From positions 1-64,000 of the forward strand of contig NZ_BAAAZE010000001.1 in the NCBI RefSeq assembly GCF_039536745.1: 64,000 bases of DNA, written 5' to 3'. This document shows positions 35,560 to 44,244 of the stretch, piece by piece. The notes below the pieces were generated by a model, which had not been told where the DNA came from, made no database searches, and worked only from the letters and a program-made list of their open reading frames with translations. This stretch comes from Actimicrobium antarcticum. Its GTDB lineage: Bacteria; Pseudomonadota; Gammaproteobacteria; Burkholderiales; Burkholderiaceae_D. Each line of letters begins with the position of its first letter. Positions within the stretch are counted from its first letter, which is position 1. The position numbers were made by a program, and so were the translations under genes.

Positions 35560-38145
35560 CTATGACGGCTGCAAAAACTGTCTTGCAAACATATCAGCGG
35601 TCAACGCTTTGCTGGAGTAGTAGCCCTGATATTCGTCACAGCCATGCGCCTGCAGAAAACGATATTGTTCCTGCGTCTCGACGCCTTCCGCAATCACGGT
35701 CAGATTCAGGCTCTTTGCCATCACGATGATGGCATTGATGATGACGGCGTCTTCCGGATCGACGGTGATGTCACGCACGAACGATTGATCGATCTTGAGT
35801 TTGTTGATGGGAATGCGCTTGAGATAGCTGAGGCTGGAAAAGCCGGTACCAAAATCATCGATGGCCAGTCGGATGCCAATATTGCGCAGCACCCGCAAGG
35901 TGTCGATGCCACCCTTGGCTTCATCCATCAGAATACTCTCGGTGATTTCCAGTTCCAGGAATTGCGGTGCCAACTGTGCCTGCTGCAAGGCGTCAACGAT
36001 ACTTTTTAGCAGGCTTTTTTGATGAAATTGTGCCACTGAAAGATTCACGGATACCACTAGCGGATGCCCATTGTCCTGCCATGCCTTCGCCTGCAGACAG
36101 GCAGTGCGCATGACCCAGTCACCGATGGGCACGATCAGGCCGCATTCCTCGGCCACGGCGATGAACCGGCTTGGCAGCATCAGACCCAGCGCCGGATGGG
36201 CCCAGCGTATCAGTGCCTCGACGCCAACGATCTGGCCGGTTCGCATGTCCATCTGCGGCTGATATTCCAGCACGAACTCACTACTCTTGAGCGCGCTGCG
36301 CAAACTGTTTTCCAGCAAGGTGCGTTCCACGACCCGCCGGTTCATCTCGTCGTCAAAAAACTGGTAGCGGTTGGTACCATTTCCCTTGGCGTGGTACATC
36401 GCGGTATCGGCATTCTTGATCAGCGTATCCATATCGGTGCCATCGTTCGGATAGGTACTGATACCGATGCAGGTGGTAATAATGAAATCGTTACCGTCAA
36501 TCGAGTACGGCATGCTGACCGCATTGAGCACGTTGTCCGCGATATGGGAAATCGGTTCGCCTCGGCCCACATCGACCAGCATGATCACGAATTCGTCGCC
36601 ACCGAGCCTGCTGACGGTATCGATGGCGCGAACGCACTTGGTAAGTCGTTCGGCGATGGCCTGCAGCAATTTGTCGCCCACATGATGGCCAAACGAATCG
36701 TTGATATGTTTGAACCGGTCGAGGTCAAGGAACAACAGGGCCAGTTTTATTGCGTTGCGCTCGGCCACGGCGATGGCCTGCTGCAATCTGTCCAGCAACA
36801 GCACCCTGTTAGGCAGGCCGGTCAGGAAGTCGTGTTCAGCCATGTGCCGCATCTGCTCTTCCGACGCTTTGCGGTCCGAAATGTCGGTCATGATCGCGAT
36901 GTAATTAACGACGTTCCTGTGGCTGTCGCGTACTACTGAAATGGATAGCCAGAGCGGGAAGCCGCGACCGTTGCAATGGCGGCCCCACAGTTCGCCTTGC
37001 CAGCGGTCGTGCGCATGGACTTCATCGGATATGGTCTTGAACTGCGCCTTGTCACGCATGGCCACACACAGACTTTGCGGCTCCTTCCCGACGACCTCGT
37101 CGATCGTGTACCCGGTGATGTCGGAGAGTGCCCGATTGATGGACACGATGCGCTGGTTCATGTCTGCAATCAGGATGCCCTCCTGACTGTTTTCAAATAC
37201 TTGTGCAGCCAGTTGCAAGGATTGTTCCGCGTGTTTGCGTTCGCGGATGTCACGCACCACGATGTAGAGCAAGGCCTTGCTGTCGATCGGAATTTCGGTA
37301 CACAGTACCTCCGTCCAGAAGGTCTCTCCTGATGCATTGACGTGCAACCAGTCGAAGCGATAATTGCCGTTTTGATGGGCCAGTTCAAGCATCTGGCTGA
37401 ATTTTTCTGACGATGGCTTGCCATCCGGTTGCGTCGTTGGCGAAATATCGTTGCTGTTGCGACCGACCAGATCGGATTTTCTGGCGTAGCCAAACAGCGT
37501 CAGCGCAGCCGGGTTGACCTCCAGAAAGTAGTTGTCTTCGATAAGCAGGATGGCGTCGGCGGATCGGTCGAAAAGTGTTCTGAAATTGGCGCCCAGTGCC
37601 AGCAGCGCCTGTTCTTCACGCTTGCGCAGGGTGATGTCGATATCCATGCAAAAGATCTGATGGATTTTTTTCTCCCGGAAGACCGGGAACATGGTCGAGT
37701 ACACCCAGAGATTGGCGCCAGCAGAGGTGGTGATTTGCCAGTCCCGTGGCAACACGGCTTGCCCGGTTTGCCAGATATGGTCAATGGTATCGGCGAACTC
37801 CGGTTCTTTATCCTGATGCTGCAGCAAATCCGACAAGCGCCTGCCGATCGCCTCTCTGGCCGGAATTCCGTAAATGGTCGTACTCATGCTGTTCCAGAAC
37901 CGGACGATACCCGTGCGGTCTATGCTCTGGATGGCCACCAATGGCGTGTATTCGATGGCCGAAACAAAGCGGGACAAGACATCGATGGCTTCGTTACCGG
38001 AAGCGATGCGCCTGGTGCTGTTCTCGTGAACGAGGGCATTGGATAAATTTCCCGACAAGGCCCGCTCGTCGTGACGCTGTGACTCGGGATGCTGTGACCC
38101 GAGCTCTGACTCTGGCGTTGAACCGGGCTTTGGAGTATCGGCCAT
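35560..38145 (-). CDS. PAS-GGDEF-EAL cyclic-di-GMP protein
   Basis: 861-residue cytosolic regulator: about three PAS/PAC units (about 40-460), a GGDEF diguanylate cyclase domain (RLGGDEFVIML near 512-518) and an EAL phosphodiesterase domain (GVEALIRW near 640, DDFGTGFSSLSYLKRIP). Both catalytic motifs are intact, so synthesis and breakdown of c-di-GMP are both possible; which dominates cannot be read from sequence. The N-terminal 30 residues are rich in Pro, Ser and Glu. The ATG at 38145 is chosen; an in-frame extension reaches 38256. No membrane segment is visible. Convergent with the binding-protein gene before it. Confidence 0.9.
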   Translation of the reverse strand: MADTPKPGSTPESELGSQHPESQRHDERALSGNLSNALVHENSTRRIASGNEAIDVLSRFVSAIEYTPLVAIQSIDRTGIVRFWNSMSTTIYGIPAREAIGRRLSDLLQHQDKEPEFADTIDHIWQTGQAVLPRDWQITTSAGANLWVYSTMFPVFREKKIHQIFCMDIDITLRKREEQALLALGANFRTLFDRSADAILLIEDNYFLEVNPAALTLFGYARKSDLVGRNSNDISPTTQPDGKPSSEKFSQMLELAHQNGNYRFDWLHVNASGETFWTEVLCTEIPIDSKALLYIVVRDIRERKHAEQSLQLAAQVFENSQEGILIADMNQRIVSINRALSDITGYTIDEVVGKEPQSLCVAMRDKAQFKTISDEVHAHDRWQGELWGRHCNGRGFPLWLSISVVRDSHRNVVNYIAIMTDISDRKASEEQMRHMAEHDFLTGLPNRVLLLDRLQQAIAVAERNAIKLALLFLDLDRFKHINDSFGHHVGDKLLQAIAERLTKCVRAIDTVSRLGGDEFVIMLVDVGRGEPISHIADNVLNAVSMPYSIDGNDFIITTCIGISTYPNDGTDMDTLIKNADTAMYHAKGNGTNRYQFFDDEMNRRVVERTLLENSLRSALKSSEFVLEYQPQMDMRTGQIVGVEALIRWAHPALGLMLPSRFIAVAEECGLIVPIGDWVMRTACLQAKAWQDNGHPLVVSVNLSVAQFHQKSLLKSIVDALQQAQLAPQFLELEITESILMDEAKGGIDTLRVLRNIGIRLAIDDFGTGFSSLSYLKRIPINKLKIDQSFVRDITVDPEDAVIINAIIVMAKSLNLTVIAEGVETQEQYRFLQAHGCDEYQGYYSSKALTADMFARQFLQPS

Positions 38146-38391
38146 TGCAGACTGTTTTCCGCTGATTGAATTGCACTCTGCGCCGTGCGTGCGCAGCGAA
38201 ACTAAATCATGAACGTGAACAGAGGCGGGGTATTGATGTGGCGCATGGCAGATCAAACAACGACACCGTGATTCAGCGTCGAACTGCTCCGATGACGCGG
38301 CAAAGCGGAGTCAGAAAAATGCCGGCCATAGCTGGCCCGGCGGAGGTTGCGGGCTGACTCTCGCGGGTTGCCGGTCGAACCCGGCCGCGTT

Positions 38392-39786
38392 CTACAACCA
38401 GTATTCCAGCGAACGCGCAGCGAATTCCTTGATCCGGCTGACCAGTGGCCGCTCGCTCCAGCTGGCCCGGGTAATCTCGGTCGAATCGCGTAAATCTTCG
38501 TTGAAGGCACTTTCCATGCTGGCACCAAAGGCTTCGCCCAGCACAATCACGTTGACCTCGTTGTTGTGCAGGAAGCTGCGGGTGTCCAGATTGGTCGACC
38601 CCACGGTCGACCAGACGCCATCGATCACTGCAGTTTTAGCATGCAGAACTGATACGTTCAGCTGGAAAATTTTCACGCCGCTGGCCAGCAAGTCGTCGTA
38701 GTAGGATTCGCCGGCATGCTTGACCAGTCCGCTGTCGGTGACGCCCGACAGCACCAGCCGCACATCGACACCGCGCGCGGCGGACTGTTTGAGCGCATTG
38801 ACGATCTGGATATCCGGCACAAAATACGCCGCGGTCAGATAGATCGATTTGGTTGCCTGCTGCATTGCCAGCACGTAAGCGCGGTAGATTTCGTGATCGC
38901 TCTCGGGACTACTGGCCAGTACCCGCAGGATGCGGTCACCTGCGTTGGACAGCGGTGGAAAATAATCGCCTTCGGCCATGTCGCCGGCTTTCTGGCTTTC
39001 CCACCCATCAATAAAAATCGCCTGCAATGCGGCGACGGCCGGACCTTCGATCTGGATGTGCGTGTCGCGCCAGCCAGTTTTCTGGCCTGGCCGTGATTTC
39101 GAGCGGAACAGCGAACTACGTGAATAGGTGTCGCTGATATTGACGCCACCAGTGAACGCAACCTTGCCATCAACAACAAGGATCTTGCGATGGTCGCGGC
39201 TGTTCAATTCCCAGCTGCCGAAGCGTTTGGTCGGGTTGATCGGATTGAATGGCATCAGATGAATGCCGGCCTGTTTCATCCGATCGAAAAAGGCGTCGGG
39301 CGTGCCGATCGTGCCAACGCTGTCGTACATGATGTTGACGGCGACCCCTTCGCGTTGCCGTTCGATGAGCAGGTCGGCAAACTTCAGGCCCAGCTCGTCC
39401 TGGTCGAAGATATAGGTTTCGAGATTGATGTGGCTTTTTGCTGCACGGATCGTCGCCATCATCGCGTTCATGGTTTGCGGTCCGTCGTACAGTAGCGTGA
39501 CACTATTGCCGGCGATGAGCGGACTCCCAGTGACGGCTTCTTCCAGGGCGGCCCGGGCGCGCAGGTCGATGGTCGAATTGCGCAGGCGTCGGTCCAGCAT
39601 GGCCTTCACACGGGCCTGTGACAGTTTGTTGCCGCGGGCGTTTTCAATGCTGACCTGGGCGGCAGGCGTGAGTGGCTTGTCGACATACTGCACGTTCGGC
39701 AGGTTTGCACAGGCAGGAAGGCATAACGGACCAAGCAGCGCCAGCAGGCGAAGCATCTTGAAGATGTTGGGGCAGGCAGCGTGCAT
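38392..39786 (-). CDS. Lipoprotein phospholipase D/cardiolipin synthase-like protein
   Basis: 464 residues with a lipoprotein signal peptide (LPAC, Cys26) and two complete HKD motifs: HRKILVVDG near 197 and HAKTAVIDG near 382, each followed by the GG/GSTN segment. The layout fits outer- or inner-membrane PLD proteins such as the ClsC group. A run of eight G residues (39802-39809) lies 16-23 bp upstream of the ATG at 39786. The frame stays open to 39846, so the tract might fall inside a longer coding region. Confidence 0.87.
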   Translation of the reverse strand: MHAACPNIFKMLRLLALLGPLCLPACANLPNVQYVDKPLTPAAQVSIENARGNKLSQARVKAMLDRRLRNSTIDLRARAALEEAVTGSPLIAGNSVTLLYDGPQTMNAMMATIRAAKSHINLETYIFDQDELGLKFADLLIERQREGVAVNIMYDSVGTIGTPDAFFDRMKQAGIHLMPFNPINPTKRFGSWELNSRDHRKILVVDGKVAFTGGVNISDTYSRSSLFRSKSRPGQKTGWRDTHIQIEGPAVAALQAIFIDGWESQKAGDMAEGDYFPPLSNAGDRILRVLASSPESDHEIYRAYVLAMQQATKSIYLTAAYFVPDIQIVNALKQSAARGVDVRLVLSGVTDSGLVKHAGESYYDDLLASGVKIFQLNVSVLHAKTAVIDGVWSTVGSTNLDTRSFLHNNEVNVIVLGEAFGASMESAFNEDLRDSTEITRASWSERPLVSRIKEFAARSLEYWL

Positions 39787-39857
39787 GATGATCAATTCCG
39801 TGGGGGGGGTGGCAGGTGCAGGAACCGAGATTGTACAACTGGGCAATATCCGCTGTA

Positions 39858-39873
39858 TGTGATCCCGGTCACA
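39858..39873. promoter_or_regulatory. Perfect CRP-like palindrome TGTGA-N6-TCACA
   Basis: The 16-bp sequence TGTGATCCCGGTCACA matches the consensus of CRP/Vfr-type activators with perfect dyad symmetry. It lies in the 171-bp region between the divergent PLD lipoprotein and PRMT-like methyltransferase genes, 72 and 85 bp from the two starts. It could control either or both. Confidence 0.6.
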
Positions 39874-39957
39874 AATAGTCGTTAAAAGTTGCTTTTATTA
39901 AAGATTTGATTTGAGATAGCGTCTTGATCATGTTGAATCAACACATCACGGAAAACC

Positions 39958-40896
39958 ATGCTGACAGAACGTGAAGTCGAAAGCTCCTACCTGGGGCAAT
40001 TCATTCCTCTGCACTATCACCACAACATGCTGATGGATCAGCGCCGCATGAAAAGCTTCAAGGCGGCTATTCAGCAGGTCGTGTTCCCGGGCGCAAAGGT
40101 TCTTGAGCTCGGCGGTGGTACCGGTGTGCTGTCATTTTTTGCTGCGGCTGTTGCCGACAAGGTCTGGTGTGTCGAATTTAATCCGGACATGGTGACCGAG
40201 GCACGCCGTTTGCTGGACCTGAATGCCAACGGCCACAAGGTTGACGTGATCCAGGCTGACGCATTCGACTACCTGCCGCCAGAACCAGTCGATGTGGTGA
40301 TCTGCGAAATGATTCACGTCGGGATGCTGCGCGAGAAACAAGTGGACGTGATCACCGCATTCAAGCGCCGCTATCTGGAAAAATTTGGTGGACCTTTGCC
40401 GGTGTTCGTGCCGGACGCTGTCATCATGGCGGTGCAACCGCTGCAGGTGGAGTACGACTTCGAGGGCTTCATTGCGCCGATTGTCCAGTTTCGCGATCTG
40501 GCAATCGCCGCGGAAGACACGCGCGAGATGGCGCCACCGGCGGTCTACAGCGTGCTGGATTTCCAGCGCGACATCGATCCGGAAATCGACTGGCGCGGCA
40601 ACTTTACGATGGCGCATAGCGGCACCGTGACGTCGCTGCGTTTCGTGACGAAGAACATACTCGCCGTCCTGATGCAAACAGGCACCACCATCGACTGGCT
40701 CAACAACTACATGATCCTGCCGCTCAACGAACCGGTTACAGTGCTGGCGGGGGAGGTGTTGCAGGTCAGTTTTCGGTATCGGGCCGGCGGTTCGCTGCCG
40801 TCGTTGCAGGTGACGATGAAGGCTTGTTTGCTTGCTGGTGGGGTAAGTGCCGGTGTCGGGTCGCGGCTGGCAGGCAGCCCTCGCAAGGGGGTATAG
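39958..40896 (+). CDS. PRMT-like SAM-dependent methyltransferase
   Basis: 312-residue class I methyltransferase that resembles protein arginine methyltransferases from end to end. The N-terminus has HHNMLMDQRRMKSFKAAI (compare the HxxMLxDxxR helix of PRMTs), motif I is VLELGGGTGVLSF (48-60), and the double-E loop is Glu117-MIHVGMLR-Glu126, with the same nine-residue spacing as in PRMT1. A TTIDWLNNYMILPL segment stands where PRMTs have the THW loop, and a beta-rich C-terminal domain follows (PVTVLAGEVLQVSFRY). Closely related enzymes are uncommon in bacteria as far as I know. The C-terminal 25 residues adjoin the repeat island and may be altered. The protein substrate is unknown. Confidence 0.72.
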   Translation: MLTEREVESSYLGQFIPLHYHHNMLMDQRRMKSFKAAIQQVVFPGAKVLELGGGTGVLSFFAAAVADKVWCVEFNPDMVTEARRLLDLNANGHKVDVIQADAFDYLPPEPVDVVICEMIHVGMLREKQVDVITAFKRRYLEKFGGPLPVFVPDAVIMAVQPLQVEYDFEGFIAPIVQFRDLAIAAEDTREMAPPAVYSVLDFQRDIDPEIDWRGNFTMAHSGTVTSLRFVTKNILAVLMQTGTTIDWLNNYMILPLNEPVTVLAGEVLQVSFRYRAGGSLPSLQVTMKACLLAGGVSAGVGSRLAGSPRKGV

Positions 40897-41008
40897 GGTT
40901 AAAAACACAACCTGATTTTCGTTACCGGGTCGTAGGTTGAGCTGCGCAGCCAGCCCTTTCATGGTGTACGTCGGACAGCCAACACAGTGACGGTGACGTT
41001 GCCGAATC

Positions 41009-41028
41009 GTTGGGCTGCGAAGCCCAAC
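41009..41028. repeat. REP-like hairpin copy 1
   Basis: GTTGGGCTGCGAAGCCCAAC, a hairpin with 8-bp arms. The same element with a TCGC or TTCG-type loop occurs at 41971-41990 and 42206-42225, and a partial one near 42283-42302. Such extragenic palindromes are dispersed in many proteobacterial genomes. Confidence 0.8.
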
Positions 41029-41273
41029 ATGCGTCAGGTTGCTTTGCGGGTCGCCGTGACGCGCGGTCGGCGGGCTGCGGTCTGCGGTAGCTAAAACGGG
41101 TTGCGCTCCGTTGAGGCAAGCCGGGGGCGGCCCGGCAGCCGGTCACTTCTTTTTGCTTCGCCAAAAAGCAGTAACCAAGAAAAAGGCGACCGCAAGACCG
41201 CTGCCCTGCGGGTTCCCAAAAACCGGGTACGGCAAGAGGGAAGCCCGCAAACTCGCTACCCTTGCAGGGCGCA

Positions 41274-41323
41274 GATCCGCTTGCAAGCGGATCCCGTTCC
41301 GCAGGCGGATCGCATGCGATCCG
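41274..41323. repeat. Two adjacent perfect palindromes
   Basis: A 20-bp perfect palindrome (41274-41293, GATCCGCTTG and its complement) is followed 12 bp later by an 18-bp perfect palindrome (41306-41323, CGGATCGCA and its complement). They are in the left arm of the repeat island and have no counterpart in the right arm. Confidence 0.75.
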
Positions 41324-41499
41324 AAACCCCTGCTACACCTCAGACAGTGCGGGCTTCTGATCCTCTTGCCGCACCCGGTTTTTGGCAGCGGCCTTTTTAT
41401 GCGGAATTCAAGGTCAAGACCAAGCCCAGCCTTGGTGATTGGTTGATGGTCAGGCTCGCTTTGCGCGAGAAAACTTCCTCGTCGTGATCGACATCGACT

Positions 41500-41595
41500 T
41501 CAAAACCAACGTCAAAACCAACGTCAAAACCAACATCAAAACCAACGTCAAAACCAGTTTCAAATTCAGTATCAAAATCAACGCCAAACTCAAAA
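41500..41595. repeat. 12-bp minisatellite in the loop of a large inverted repeat
   Basis: Eight tandem units of 12 bp, consensus TCAAAACCAACG; units 1, 2 and 4 are identical and units 5 to 8 are degenerate. Since 12 is a multiple of 3, it stays open in several frames on both strands, giving spurious peptides of repeating KTNV or DVGF. It lies exactly between inverted arms 41382-41473 and 41620-41710. Confidence 0.9.
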
Positions 41596-41970
41596 TCTAC
41601 AAGGCTTTTACAAGCCATCTTTCTCGCGCAAAGCGAGCACGACCATCAACCAATCACCAAGGCTGGGCTTGGTCTTGACCTTGAATTCCGCATAAAAGGC
41701 CGCTGCCAAATACCGTGTCCGGGCAGGGGATAAGAGGGCCGTACTGTCTGAGCGTAGCGAGTTTGCGGCCCTCCCCCTGACCGGGCACGGTATTTGGGAA
41801 CCCGCAGGGCAGCGGTCTAGCGGTCGCCTTTTTCTTGGTTACTGCTTTTTGGCGAAGCAAAAAGAAGTGACCGGCTGCCGGGCCGCACCCGGCTTGCATC
41901 AACGGAGAGCAACCCGTTTTAGCTACCGACGACCGCGCGCAGTGGCGACCCGCAACGCAACCTGACGCAT

Positions 41971-41990
41971 GTTGGGTTTCGCAGCCCAAC
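41971..41990. repeat. REP-like hairpin copy 2
   Basis: GTTGGGTTTCGCAGCCCAAC; same element as at 41009-41028 with one change in the left arm. Confidence 0.75.
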
Positions 41991-42205
41991 GGACGGTGGC
42001 GTAGCGAGTTTGCGGCCCTCCCCCTGACCGGGCACGGTATTTGGGAACCCGCAGGGCAGCGGTCTAGCGGTCGCCTTTTTCTTGGTTACTGCTTTTTGGC
42101 GAAGCAAAAAAAGTGAGCGGCTGCCGGGCCGCACCCGGCTTGGCTCCACGGAGCAGCAACCGTTTTAGCTACCGCAAAACTCACTGCGCAGGAAGCTTGA
42201 CGCAT

Positions 42206-42225
42206 GTTGGGCTTCGCAGCCCAAC
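42206..42225. repeat. REP-like hairpin copy 3
   Basis: GTTGGGCTTCGCAGCCCAAC; perfect 8-bp arms around TCGC. A truncated fourth copy (GGCTTCGCAGCCCAAC) follows near 42287-42302. Confidence 0.8.
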
Positions 42226-42530
42226 CTACGATTCGGCAACGTCACCGTCACTGTGTTTGCTGTTCGATGCCCACCTTGCGAGGGCTGGCTTCGCAGCCCA
42301 ACAGTCATGCAGCGCACCTTGCGGCGCCCTGAACAATGAAAGAAACTGGCGGTACGAGACGCCGTAATGCAGGGATGTCATTCGAATGGCAGTGTCGACC
42401 TGCAAAGCGCTCAATTCGTTTTACTTCACATCAACCCACCGCATCGCTGTCGGGCGACGGGAGTGCGCGGCCGAACGGCTGATATCTTTCACGGCAACCT
42501 ACGATTCTGAAGTGTGAAGGTGCCGCGCCC

Positions 42531-43589
42531 TCATGCCGGATGCAATTGCCTCGCGGCTGCCTCAAAAGAGCCTGTCGAAATATCCGGCAAGTCGATGACC
42601 AGCGCCTGTCCATACTGCCCGAAATTACGCTCGATCGATTTGAGGTAAGCCGGGTCATAGTGCTGGACCAGCAATTCATCCACCAGCGTCGCCAGATCGC
42701 CGTTACGCGCCTGCTCTTGCCACAGCCCGATACGTTCCTTGCCATACATCGTCACCAGGCACTCCAGTTGTTCGACCAGCGTGGCGGGATCACGGACGAA
42801 GTTGTCATATTCCTGCATCAGCAAGGCGACGCGATGAGTTTGCGACAAACCGAGTGCGATACACGGAGAGGCCCGTACCCGTTCCATCAATTCTTCCGGC
42901 ACGCGCACGTTGCCGACCTTCTTGCTTTCGGATTCGACGAAGACTTCGCGTTCCGGATCGAACTGGCGCAGAGCTTGCCAGAGCCGCGTTTCAAACATTT
43001 TCTGGCTCGGTTGCGGTGCACTGGGCCAGCCACCTAATACCGAACCGCGATGTTCGGCGAGCTGTTCGAGGTCGAGTACCTGCGCGCCTTGCGCGGCCAG
43101 TGTCTGCAACAAGCGGCTTTTGCCGCTACCGGTGGTGCCGCACACCACGCGGTAGTGCAACCGTGCAGCGAGTTCCGGCAAGCTGGTATTGACGTGGCGG
43201 CGGAATTCCTTGTAGCCGCCGTCGAGCTGTATCGCGGGCCAGCCGATCTTCGCCAGAATATGCGCCAGCGCGCCGCTGCGGTTGCCGCCGCGCCAGCAGT
43301 ACACCAGCGGTTGCCAGTCTTTCGGCTTGTCGATGAAGAGGGTCTCGATGTGGCGGGCGATGTTATGTGCGACCAGTACCGCGCCGGTTTTCTTGGCTTC
43401 GAAGGCATTGACTTGCTTGTACATCGTACCGACGCGCACGCGCTCGGCGTCGTCCAGTACCGGGCAGTTGATGGCGCCGGGCAAATGGTCTTCGGCAAAT
43501 TCGCCGGGGCTGCGTACGTCGATGATGGCGTCGAAGTCAGCCAGGCGTGGCAGCAGGTCCGGAAAAGCGAGCAGGGCGGGATACTTCAT
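42531..43589 (-). CDS. mnmH: tRNA 2-selenouridine synthase
   Basis: 352-residue enzyme (SelU/YbbB) that exchanges sulfur for selenium at the wobble uridine of certain tRNAs, through a geranylated intermediate. The N-terminal rhodanese domain has catalytic Cys98 in VYCWRGGNRSGA; the C-terminal P-loop domain has GTTGSGKS (151-158). It begins 4 bp after the tesA stop and forms an operon with it. The selenophosphate synthase it needs is not in this window. Confidence 0.93.
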   Translation of the reverse strand: MKYPALLAFPDLLPRLADFDAIIDVRSPGEFAEDHLPGAINCPVLDDAERVRVGTMYKQVNAFEAKKTGAVLVAHNIARHIETLFIDKPKDWQPLVYCWRGGNRSGALAHILAKIGWPAIQLDGGYKEFRRHVNTSLPELAARLHYRVVCGTTGSGKSRLLQTLAAQGAQVLDLEQLAEHRGSVLGGWPSAPQPSQKMFETRLWQALRQFDPEREVFVESESKKVGNVRVPEELMERVRASPCIALGLSQTHRVALLMQEYDNFVRDPATLVEQLECLVTMYGKERIGLWQEQARNGDLATLVDELLVQHYDPAYLKSIERNFGQYGQALVIDLPDISTGSFEAAARQLHPA

Positions 43590-43593
43590 GAGC

Positions 43594-44244
43594 TCACTTG
43601 GTTAAGAGGGGTTTGAGATGCGGCCAGATATTGTCGAGAATAATCGGGTGCGCGGCGGCGGTCGGATGAATCCGGTCGGCCTGGAATAACTGCGGTTGCG
43701 TCACAACGCCTTCCAGCATGAACGGCACTAGTGCGGAGCGGGTCTCTTTGGCCAGCGCCGGAAACTGCGCGGCAAACCGCTTCGTGTAATCAGTGCCGTA
43801 ATTGGGCGGCAATTGCATGCCCACCAGGACGACGCGGGCATGGGCTTTTTTGGACGTGTTGATGATCTCGCGCAGATTCTTCTGGGTGTCCGACAATGCC
43901 AGCCCGCGCAAGCCGTCATTGGCACCCAGTTCGACCACCACGACCGCCGGCCGGTTTTTTGCCAGCAGTGCCGACAAGCGACTTTTTCCGCCGCTGGTGG
44001 TCTCGCCGCTAATGCTGGCGTTGACTACCGTGGCGTCGATTTTTGCTTCGGCCAGGCGTTTTTCAAGTAGCGCGACCCAGCCATCGCCACGTGATAAACC
44101 GTATTCGGCCGACAGGCTGTCGCCGAGCACGAGCACTGCTTTTGATGCAGAATAGGCGCTCGTTGTACACACCGCCAACGCGATGACCATTGCCGCGCGC
44201 GCCGCTCCGATCATACTGATCCACTTTCCTGACTTATTGCGCAT
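43594..44244 (-). CDS. tesA: Arylesterase/lysophospholipase, GDSL family
   Basis: 216-residue periplasmic SGNH hydrolase of the TesA type. A signal peptide ends near SAYSA-SK (residue 33); the nucleophile is Ser43 in VLVLGDSLSAEYGL, and Asp/His are in DRIHPTAAAH near the C-terminus. The ATG at 44244 has GGAAGAG 6 bp upstream; 44214 is an alternative. The start codon shares the tetranucleotide CATG with that of the divergent ABC ATPase gene. Confidence 0.9.
   Translation of the reverse strand: MRNKSGKWISMIGAARAAMVIALAVCTTSAYSASKAVLVLGDSLSAEYGLSRGDGWVALLEKRLAEAKIDATVVNASISGETTSGGKSRLSALLAKNRPAVVVVELGANDGLRGLALSDTQKNLREIINTSKKAHARVVLVGMQLPPNYGTDYTKRFAAQFPALAKETRSALVPFMLEGVVTQPQLFQADRIHPTAAAHPIILDNIWPHLKPLLTK

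Larger units (their letters stand above)
40897..42530. repeat. Non-coding repeat island with inverted and direct copies
   Basis: 1.6 kb without a credible gene. A block at 41087-41220 recurs inverted at 41793-41926 and again at 42040-42172. Segment 41752-41863 and segment 41999-42110 are identical direct copies of 112 bp. A further inverted pair of about 90 bp (41382-41473 and 41620-41710) encloses a 12-bp minisatellite. Several REP-like hairpins are embedded. Short open frames in the blocks read as the same peptide pieces in several copies and are products of the repeat, not genes. I see no transposase. Confidence 0.85.

Noticed and set aside
41397..41678. Peptides of repeating KTNV/KTNI or GFDVGFDV in the minisatellite
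   Set aside because: They come from the 12-bp tandem repeat read in frame on either strand; there is no ribosome site and the sequence is inside an inverted non-coding repeat.
41654..42367. Similar small frames in three blocks of the repeat island
   Set aside because: They are copies of the same repeat DNA; the same peptide pieces recur on both strands, as expected for a dispersed non-coding repeat.
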